Of a DNA stretch of 64,000 nt, positions 15,627-21,832 are shown piece by piece. The notes below the pieces were generated by a model. That model was not told the origin of the DNA. It saw only the letters and a list, made by a program, of their open reading frames with translations, and made no database searches. The position numbers and the translations under genes are program-made. Positions within the stretch are counted from its first letter, which is position 1; each line of letters opens with the position of its first letter. The stretch covers positions 2,791,501-2,855,500 of the forward strand of contig NZ_CP071057.1 in the NCBI RefSeq assembly GCF_017161425.1. The letters run 5' to 3'. The stretch comes from Marinicauda algicola. Its GTDB lineage: Bacteria; Pseudomonadota; Alphaproteobacteria; Caulobacterales; Maricaulaceae.

Positions 15627-16349
15627 ATGTCCTTCGCGTGGCACGAAATCCGCGACCACCTCATGCAATCCTCTTCCACTCTCGGCTTCCAGCGCAGCTT
15701 CGACGCGCTCCGATGCGCGCACGCATCCATCGCACGGTTTCCGGACCGGGCGGCGCTTCTCGAAGCGTTGCACCGCGGTCCCGACAGCCCGGCCGGCAAG
15801 AACCGGATCCTCAGGGCGCTGATCGCGGCGGCGCAGGACGACGATGGCGCGTCCGATTGCGCCGCGACGGTGCTGCTGCTGGCCCTCTGGCCCGGGCTCG
15901 ACGCGATCCGGCGTCGCGCAATGGCGCGCAGGATCGCGCCCGCCGATGAAATCGTCTCCGACATTCTTGCGCGGACGACCGAGGCCATTCGCAGCCTCGA
16001 TCCCGACCGCGTCACCTGGATCGCCGCCACGGTGCTGCGGAACCTCGAGCGCGACATCCTCCGGGCGCGAAAGCGTGAAGCGGAACTCGAGGGCGTCGCC
16101 GCCGAGATCGATCCCGATGGGATCCCCGCGGCGCAGGGAGAGCCTGACCGGGCCCTTCATCGCGCGCGGCTCGTCGACGACATGCGCACGCTGATCGGGG
16201 GCGACGCGGACCTCGTCAACCGCGTCGCCGTCGAGGGCTGCTCGCAGGCCGAAGCGGCGGTCCAGCTGGGCCTCACAGAAGCGGCCGCCCGCAAGCGCTA
16301 CCAGCGCGCCTCCCGCAGGCTCCGCGATCACCTCCAGGAAATCGTCTGA
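15627..16349 (+). CDS. Sigma-70-like RNA polymerase sigma factor (phage)
   Basis: 240 residues. The C-terminal end has a region-4 type helix-turn-helix: VEGCSQAEAAVQLGLTEAAA followed by RKRYQRASRRLRDHL. An acidic linker and a helical middle (DEIVSDILARTTEAIRSL, VTWIAATVLRNLERDI) could be a region-2 like part. It probably redirects host polymerase to phage promoters. Divergence from housekeeping sigma factors is strong, so it could also be an anti-sigma or HTH regulator with a sigma-4 fold. A terminator-like hairpin follows at once. Confidence 0.6.
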   Translation: MSFAWHEIRDHLMQSSSTLGFQRSFDALRCAHASIARFPDRAALLEALHRGPDSPAGKNRILRALIAAAQDDDGASDCAATVLLLALWPGLDAIRRRAMARRIAPADEIVSDILARTTEAIRSLDPDRVTWIAATVLRNLERDILRARKREAELEGVAAEIDPDGIPAAQGEPDRALHRARLVDDMRTLIGGDADLVNRVAVEGCSQAEAAVQLGLTEAAARKRYQRASRRLRDHLQEIV

Positions 16350-16361
16350 CCCGATGTCCCG

Positions 16362-16384
16362 ATCCGGTGCGCCGGATGGCTTTT
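16362..16384 (+). terminator. Terminator-like hairpin after the sigma gene
   Basis: ATCCGG (16362-16367), loop TGCG, CCGGAT (16372-16377), then GGCTTTT. It lies 13 bases past the stop and shares its loop and most of its stem with the terminator at 4492. Confidence 0.45.
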
Positions 16385-16434
16385 CCCCAGTGACCGGCAA
16401 GCACGCCGCCGAACAGCACGAACAAGGATGGACC

Positions 16435-16692
16435 ATGCAGGAACGCCACCCAGTCCCCGCAGGCGAGATGGTCAGGATCCCGGGCCTCTATCGGCGCTGG
16501 GAACTGCCCGAGGTTCTGAAGAACCACCAAGCCTACCGGATCGAGGACGCCGGCGCGCATCAGGACGGCACGCCGCTCCTTGCGGTCTACGCCGCCTATG
16601 ACGGCGATGACCCGGCCGCGCCGGTCGCCGCCGCCCCGTTCGCCGGTCTCCGCACCCGCCCGGTCGGGCCGATTTCCCGACAGGCCGCCTAG
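16435..16692 (+). CDS. Small unrecognised phage protein
   Basis: 85 residues (MQERHPVPAGEMVRIPGLYR, RWELPEVLKNHQAYRIED, then a Pro/Ala-rich end). A longer frame from 16354 exists, but it would run through the hairpin; the ATG at 16435 has AAGGATGG upstream and is preferred. There is no recognisable domain. Confidence 0.55.
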   Translation: MQERHPVPAGEMVRIPGLYRRWELPEVLKNHQAYRIEDAGAHQDGTPLLAVYAAYDGDDPAAPVAAAPFAGLRTRPVGPISRQAA

Positions 16693-16710
16693 CGGTTGGC
16701 GGCGGAGATC

Positions 16711-17061
16711 ATGTTCATGGGCAAGACCCCGTTCATCACCGTCCGCGCCAGCCGCCCGCTGAGCGAGATCGAGTTCTGCGCGTGGGTGGCGCAGGCCGCG
16801 CCCGGCGACCGGCTCGAATACCATCGCGGTTTCCTCGTGCTCGACATCTTCCCGATGCTCGGGCGCCTGGCGGACCGCGAGCGGGAGGAGTTGGCGCGGC
16901 TCGGGGCGCGCGCCTTCTGGGCCGCCGAGCAGGGCCTCGTCCACCTCGTGCAGGAGCGCGTGGGCCCCGACCGCTTCGCCTACATCGCCGTCGCGCGCCC
17001 GAAGCCCAAGCACGCCGCCGCCTCGTTGTCGGCGCTGCTGCTCGAGGAGCAGGCGGCGTGA
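16711..17061 (+). CDS. Small unrecognised phage protein
   Basis: 116 residues (MFMGKTPFITVRASRPLSEI, FCAWVAQAAPGDRLEYHRGF, HLVQERVGPDRFAYIAVAR). The layout is alpha/beta with an Arg-rich surface and no catalytic motif that I recognise. GGCGGAG sits before the ATG at 16711; a TTG at 16696 would add five residues. It is part of the rightward early operon before the RecA-like ATPase. Confidence 0.6.
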   Translation: MFMGKTPFITVRASRPLSEIEFCAWVAQAAPGDRLEYHRGFLVLDIFPMLGRLADREREELARLGARAFWAAEQGLVHLVQERVGPDRFAYIAVARPKPKHAAASLSALLLEEQAA

Positions 17062-17105
17062 GCTCTCCCATCCAGACCCCCTTCGCCAATCACGGAGACC
17101 CGTTC

Positions 17106-17594
17106 ATGGCCTGGCCAAACAACAGCCCCACGCCCGACGACCTGCCGGGCATCCCCGATGCCGACCTCGCGCAGCTGCCTGTGGAACTGCTCGCCATCCT
17201 GCAGCGCGAGACCGAGGAGGCGCTGAAGCGCGCCAAGGCGGCGAAGGCCCGGCTCGATGCCGCGCTGACCGTCCGCTACGCCACCCGCGCCGCCGAGGAG
17301 CGGCAGGCCCGGGGCAAGGACACCGGGACGGTCCGCTTCGACGACGGCGATTTCACCGTAGTGGCCGATCTGCCGAAGAGGGTGGATTGGGACCAGGAGC
17401 GGCTTGGCGAGATCGTCGAGCGCATCCGCCGCTCGGGCGACGACCCAGCGCAGTATGTCGACATCGCCATCAAGGTGCCGGAGCGCAAATACGCCGCCTG
17501 GCCCGACAATATCCGGGCGGTGTTCGAGCCCGCACGGACCGTGCGCACAGGCGCGCTGAAGGTGGAGCTCCTGCCGCAGGGAGGCGCGGCATGA
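17106..17594 (+). CDS. Unrecognised helical phage protein
   Basis: 162 residues. The first half is helical and charged (LLAILQRETEEALKRAKAAK ARLDAAL in two pieces, a likely coiled coil). The second has FDDGDFTVVADLPKRVDWDQ and AQYVDIAIKVPERKYAAW. It overlaps the RecA-like ATPase gene by four bases, which ties it to the recombination module. It could be an accessory protein of that ATPase. Confidence 0.65.
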   Translation: MAWPNNSPTPDDLPGIPDADLAQLPVELLAILQRETEEALKRAKAAKARLDAALTVRYATRAAEERQARGKDTGTVRFDDGDFTVVADLPKRVDWDQERLGEIVERIRRSGDDPAQYVDIAIKVPERKYAAWPDNIRAVFEPARTVRTGALKVELLPQGGAA

Positions 17595-18439
17595 GCCTCC
17601 GGATCGTCACCGCGGACGAGCGGCTGCGCGAGGCGCAGGGCAAGACCACCATGGCGCTGTTCGGCCCGAGCGGCGCCGGCAAGACAACGCTCCTGAAGAC
17701 GCTGCCGGCCGAGGAGACCGTCTGCCTCGATCTCGAGGCGGGGCTGAAGTCGGTGCAGGACTGGCGCGGCGACAGCCTGCCGATCCGTCGCTTCGCCGAC
17801 GCCGTGGACATCGCCTGCCTGATCGGCGGGGCGAACCCGGCGGCGCAGCCCGACGAGCATTTCTCGGAGGCGCACCACGCGCATCTGCGCGGACAGCATC
17901 CGGAACTCGCCGCGCGGCTCGACGCCAAGCGCATCGTGTTCGTCGACAGCATCACCGACCTGACGCGCCAGGCGATGGCCTGGGCCAAGACCCGGCCCGA
18001 GGCGATGTCGGAACGGACCGGCAGGCCTGACACCCGCGGCGCCTATGGGCTGCTCGCCCGCGAGGTGATCGGGCTCCTCAAGCACCTCCAGCACGCGCCG
18101 GGCCGCACAGTGATCTTCGTCGGCATCCTCGAGCGGATCACCGACGAGATGAACCGGACCATCTGGCAGCCGCAGATGGAGGGCGGCAAGGCCGCGCGCG
18201 AGCTGCCCGGCATCGTCGACCAGGTGATGACCCTCGGCCTCTTCAGCCCCGAGACCGGCCCCGATGGCGCGACCGCCTGGCGGCACGACCCCGAGAAGGG
18301 CGAGACGCGCCGCCTCGTCTGCCGCTCCGGCAATCCCTGGGGCCTGCCTGCGAAGGACCGCTCCGGCCGCCTCGACCTGACCGAGCCGGCCGATCTCGGC
18401 GCGCTCCTCTCCAAGATCAACCACGCACCGAAAGGATGA
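17591..18439 (+). CDS. RecA-like ATPase (Sak4-type phage recombinase candidate)
   Basis: 282 residues with Walker A GPSGAGKTT (25-33) and Walker B RIVFVDSITDL (about 113-123). The fold and genome position, just before an SSB-like gene, match phage nucleotide-binding proteins of the AAA_24/Sak4 type, which act as single-strand annealing recombinases together with SSB. The start is set by the ATGA overlap with the gene upstream, and the end overlaps the next start in the same way. It could also serve as a packaging-independent DNA translocase accessory, but recombination is more likely. Confidence 0.75.
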   Translation: MSLRIVTADERLREAQGKTTMALFGPSGAGKTTLLKTLPAEETVCLDLEAGLKSVQDWRGDSLPIRRFADAVDIACLIGGANPAAQPDEHFSEAHHAHLRGQHPELAARLDAKRIVFVDSITDLTRQAMAWAKTRPEAMSERTGRPDTRGAYGLLAREVIGLLKHLQHAPGRTVIFVGILERITDEMNRTIWQPQMEGGKAARELPGIVDQVMTLGLFSPETGPDGATAWRHDPEKGETRRLVCRSGNPWGLPAKDRSGRLDLTEPADLGALLSKINHAPKG

Positions 18440-19173
18440 ACGAGATGACCTTCGACATGAACGACGTGGCGCCGCAGCAGTCCGGCGACCTGATCCCCGA
18501 CGGCACCTTCGCCAAGGTGACCATGTCCATCCGCAAGGGCGGCACGGACGGGGCGAGCGAGGTGGATCGCGGGCTCCTGAAGCCCTCGAACCAGCCCGGC
18601 AGCGACGTGCTGATGCTCGACGCCGAGTTCACGGTGGCCGAGGGGCCGCATGCCCGGCGCAAGTTCTGGCAGAACTTCACCGTGCAGGGCGGCAAGCTTG
18701 ACGAACAGGGCCAGTCGATCGGCTGGAAGATCTCCAAGAGCCAGTTCCGGGCCATGATCGACAGCGCGCTCGGCCTGAACCCGGAGGACATGAGCGAGGC
18801 GGCGAAGGCCAAGCGCGTGCTGCGCGGGCTCGCCGATCTCGACGGGATCACCTTCGTCGCGAAGATCCAGATCGAGCCGAACCGCAACCCCGCCTACAAG
18901 GACGCCAACAAGCTCGACCATGTCGTGCTGCCCACCGCGCCCGAGTGGCAGAAGGTGATGGCCGGCGAGACGGTCCCGGCGCAGCCGTCGAACAAGCCCC
19001 GGCCGGCCGCTGCGCCCGTACAGCCCGCGACGCCGGCATGGGGCCAGCCGCAGGCCGCCGCGGCACCGGCCGCGCCCGCGTGGTCGTCGCCGGCCACCCA
19101 GCCCGCCAGCCAGCCTGCCGCCGAGCCCGCCGCGCCGAAGGCCACGGGCGGTCCGGCCTGGCTCAACCCGTGA
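18436..19173 (+). CDS. Single-strand DNA-binding-like phage protein
   Basis: 245 residues. The N-terminal 165 form a beta-rich domain (FAKVTMSIRKGG, DVLMLDAEFTVAEG, RRKFWQNFTVQGGKL, ITFVAKIQIEPN). The C-terminal 80 are a flexible Ala/Pro/Gln tail ending in a short WLNP tip. A disordered tail with a conserved end is the typical SSB plan for recruiting partners, although the tip is not the acidic one of bacterial SSB. Its place between a RecA-like ATPase and the nuclease/helicase genes supports the role. Confidence 0.6.
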   Translation: MNEMTFDMNDVAPQQSGDLIPDGTFAKVTMSIRKGGTDGASEVDRGLLKPSNQPGSDVLMLDAEFTVAEGPHARRKFWQNFTVQGGKLDEQGQSIGWKISKSQFRAMIDSALGLNPEDMSEAAKAKRVLRGLADLDGITFVAKIQIEPNRNPAYKDANKLDHVVLPTAPEWQKVMAGETVPAQPSNKPRPAAAPVQPATPAWGQPQAAAAPAAPAWSSPATQPASQPAAEPAAPKATGGPAWLNP

Positions 19174-19403
19174 GCCCGGACGAATGGCAGGCGCATGTCA
19201 CCACGGAGGCGGCCCTTGCGATGGGGCGCTGGCTCGAGGCGCGGGGGTGGCTCGACCGCCCCATCGCCAGCCTCACCCGGCGCGATCTGGAATGCATGGC
19301 CTCGAACGCCATAAGCCGGTTCATCGTGCTGGCCTCCGAGCGCCGAACCGCCGCGCCGGACGAGGAGGAGCGAAACGCGCTCGACCTCCTGCTGATGGGC
19401 TGA
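19170..19403 (+). CDS. Small phage protein starting at overlapping GTG
   Basis: 77 residues from a GTG that overlaps the previous stop (GTGA at 19170-19173): SPDEWQAHVTTEAALAMGRW, LTRRDLECMASNAISRFIVL. It is helical with no known motif. Start choice rests on the overlap; a later ATG inside (Ala-Met-Gly) would remove the conserved-looking beginning. Confidence 0.5.
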   Translation: MSPDEWQAHVTTEAALAMGRWLEARGWLDRPIASLTRRDLECMASNAISRFIVLASERRTAAPDEEERNALDLLLMG

Positions 19404-19768
19404 CCCGCGCCGAACTCGGCCGCCGCGTGCCCTGCGCGCTCTGCGGCCGGGAGGCCCAGGGCTTCGGCTACTGCCACGGCCTGCGCTGGGACCGCCATCC
19501 CCATCACCGCTTCTGCTCGATGGCCTGCCTCACGGCGGGCTCGGCCAACGCCAAGAGGAACCACGGCATGATCGACAAGACCGAAATGGAAACCCGCGCG
19601 ATCCGCGAGGCGCGCCGCGAGCTGGCCGAGGCGCTGACGGAGATGGGGCTGATGGAGCCCTTCTTCGACCGGCCGGCCGAGGACATCGACCGCCTGATCG
19701 AGGCCTGCGTCGACGGATTTCAGGCGTCAATGCAGCGCCAGTCCGACGCCGGCGACGTGCCGTTCTGA
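19400..19768 (+). CDS. DUF6511-like zinc-binding phage protein
   Basis: About 122 residues: RRVPCALCGREAQGFGY then HHRFCSMACLTAGSAN gives a CxxC...CxxxC zinc site, followed by KRNHGMIDKTEMETRAIREA and an acidic helical end. This is the plan of the DUF6511 family in replication modules of alphaproteobacterial phages. No ATG or TTG lies near the beginning. I list the CTG at 19400, which overlaps the upstream stop; a GTG at 19427 is the alternative. Confidence 0.55.
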   Translation: MTRAELGRRVPCALCGREAQGFGYCHGLRWDRHPHHRFCSMACLTAGSANAKRNHGMIDKTEMETRAIREARRELAEALTEMGLMEPFFDRPAEDIDRLIEACVDGFQASMQRQSDAGDVPF

Positions 19769-19778
19769 GGAGGTGCGG

Positions 19779-20552
19779 ATGCTGGTCGATCTCAACCACC
19801 GCTCCGGCTTCATCTACGGCCGCGCCGCCGATGCCCCGTCGCCGCTCGGCGCCCGGATCAACACGCTTCTCGATCACGCCCTCGTGGCCGAGCGCGCTGG
19901 CCAGCGGCTCCGCGACTATCTCGGCGCCAGCCGGATCGGCGAGCCCTGCGCGCGCCGCCTCGTCTACGAGGTGACCCACACCCCGCCCGATCCCGGCAAG
20001 GAACTCGAGGGGCGGAGCCTGCGCATCTTCGCCGCCGGGCATGTCTTCGAGGATCTCGCCATCCGCTGGCTGCGGCTCGCCGGGTTCGACCTGCGCACCC
20101 AGACCCGCGAGGGCGGCCAGTTCGGCTTCGAGACCGCGGGCGGCCGGATCCGCGGCCATGTCGACGGGGTGATCGTCGGCGGCCCGGAGGTGGGGCTCGC
20201 GTGGCCGGTGCTCTGGGAGTACAAGGCGCTGAAGGCGTCCTCCTGGTCGGACACGGCGAAGAAGGGCGTGCGGCTCTCCAAGCCCGTCTATTTCGGGCAG
20301 ATGCAGATCTACATGGCCTACATGGGCCTCGGCTCGGCGCTCTTCACCGCGCTGAACAAGGACAGCTGCGAACTCTACCACGAGCACGTCCCCTTCGAGC
20401 CTGCGGCCGCGCAGGAGCTTTCCGACAAAGCGGTGGCCGTGCTGCGCGCCTCGGATGCGGGCGAGCTGCTGCCGCGGATCGCGACTAGCCCCGACTTCTA
20501 CCTCTGCCGGTTCTGCCCGTTTTCGGCGCGTTGCTGGGAGGACCGGGCATGA
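19779..20552 (+). CDS. PD-(D/E)XK nuclease, Cas4/RecB-like
   Basis: 257 residues with the nuclease core GHVDGVIVGG ... LWEYKALK (Asp, then E-x-K) and a C-terminal Cys cluster FYLCRFCPFSARCW. Together with an upstream Cys near GEPCARRLVYE, this can hold an iron-sulfur cluster as in Cas4 and AddB. It probably trims DNA ends for phage recombination or replication. GAGGAGGT precedes the ATG at 19779; a GTG six bases earlier is in frame. It overlaps the helicase gene by four bases, suggesting a nuclease-helicase pair. Confidence 0.8.
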   Translation: MLVDLNHRSGFIYGRAADAPSPLGARINTLLDHALVAERAGQRLRDYLGASRIGEPCARRLVYEVTHTPPDPGKELEGRSLRIFAAGHVFEDLAIRWLRLAGFDLRTQTREGGQFGFETAGGRIRGHVDGVIVGGPEVGLAWPVLWEYKALKASSWSDTAKKGVRLSKPVYFGQMQIYMAYMGLGSALFTALNKDSCELYHEHVPFEPAAAQELSDKAVAVLRASDAGELLPRIATSPDFYLCRFCPFSARCWEDRA

Positions 20553-21832
20553 CCGTCACGCTTTCCGAGATGCAGAGCCGCGCCATCGCGGCCATCCGCG
20601 ACTGGTACGAGACCCGCCGCCACGAGCAGCAGGTGTTCCGGGTGTTCGGCTATGCCGGCACCGGAAAGACAACAACCACCGCGCAGGCGATCGAGGCGCT
20701 GGGGCTGGCGCCGATGGCCCCCGGCGCCCCGGGCGGCGTGCTCTTCGGCGCCTTCACGGGCAAGGCCGCGCTCGTCATGACGCGCAAGGGCACGCCCGCG
20801 CAGACGATCCACAGCCTGATCTACCGCGTCTCCGAGGCGACGCCCGAGGAGATCGAAAGGGTGACCGAGGACCTGGCGGGGCTGCGTCGCGAGCTGCCGC
20901 GCATGGGGCCGGCCGAGCGCGATTTCGCCATGACGCGGATTGCCCAGCTGGAGATGCGGCTCGAGGACATCCACCAGCCGAAGTTCCTGATCAACGAGCA
21001 GTCGATCCTGCGCGACGCGGACCTCCTCGTCCTCGACGAGGTGTCCATGGTGGGCGAGGACCTGGGGCGCGACCTCCTGGCCTTCGGCAAGCCGATCCTC
21101 GTGCTGGGCGATCCGGGGCAGTTGCCGCCGGTGAAGGGCGCCGGGTTCTTCACCGAGGCTGCGCCCGACGTGATGCTGACCGAGGTACACCGGCAGGCCG
21201 AGGACAGCGCCATCCTGCGGCTCGCGACGCTGGCGCGGCAGGGCGCGCCGATCCCCATGGGCGCGCATGACGACCACGTCTGGAAGATGTCGCGCCACGA
21301 GATCGGCCCGGCGCAGATGCTGCGCGGCGGCCAGGTGCTCTGCGGGACGAACGCGACGCGGCGCTGGCTGAACACCGTCATGAAGCGCGCGGCGGGGTTC
21401 GAGGCCGATTATCCGACCGGCTGCGGCGAGAAGATCATCTGCCTGAAGAACCGCCACGATCTCGGGCTGATCAACGGCATGTTCCTGACGCTCAGCGATG
21501 TGCGCCAGGACCCCGACGACGCCTTCGCCTTCAGCGCGATGGTCGAGACCGAGGACGGCGAGACCATCGCCGGGCGGCAGAGCTTCTGGCGCGGCGAGTA
21601 TGCCGATCACGTCGCCTACGACCCCGAGCGCGGGCGCCGTGAATGGCAGATCAAGCGCGGTCTCATCGAGAGCAGCTGGGGCTACGCGATCACCTGCCAC
21701 AAGGCGCAGGGTTCGCAATGGGAGAACGTGGTCGTCTTCGACGATGGCTTCGGTCGCTCGGCGGCCGACAGGAACCGCTGGCTCTACACCGCGATCACGC
21801 GGGCCGAGCGGGGGCTGGTGATCCTTGCTTGA
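20549..21832 (+). CDS. SF1 DNA helicase (RecD/Pif1-like)
   Basis: 427 residues with helicase motif I GYAGTGKTTT (34-43), motif II LLVLDEVSMV, motif III LGDPGQLPPV, and motifs V/VI near the end (YAITCHKAQGSQW, YTAITRAERGLVIL). This is the full set of an ATP-driven 5'-3' helicase of the RecD2 group. It begins on the ATGA overlap with the nuclease gene and ends eight bases inside the primase gene, so all three are expressed together. Confidence 0.9.
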   Translation: MTVTLSEMQSRAIAAIRDWYETRRHEQQVFRVFGYAGTGKTTTTAQAIEALGLAPMAPGAPGGVLFGAFTGKAALVMTRKGTPAQTIHSLIYRVSEATPEEIERVTEDLAGLRRELPRMGPAERDFAMTRIAQLEMRLEDIHQPKFLINEQSILRDADLLVLDEVSMVGEDLGRDLLAFGKPILVLGDPGQLPPVKGAGFFTEAAPDVMLTEVHRQAEDSAILRLATLARQGAPIPMGAHDDHVWKMSRHEIGPAQMLRGGQVLCGTNATRRWLNTVMKRAAGFEADYPTGCGEKIICLKNRHDLGLINGMFLTLSDVRQDPDDAFAFSAMVETEDGETIAGRQSFWRGEYADHVAYDPERGRREWQIKRGLIESSWGYAITCHKAQGSQWENVVVFDDGFGRSAADRNRWLYTAITRAERGLVILA

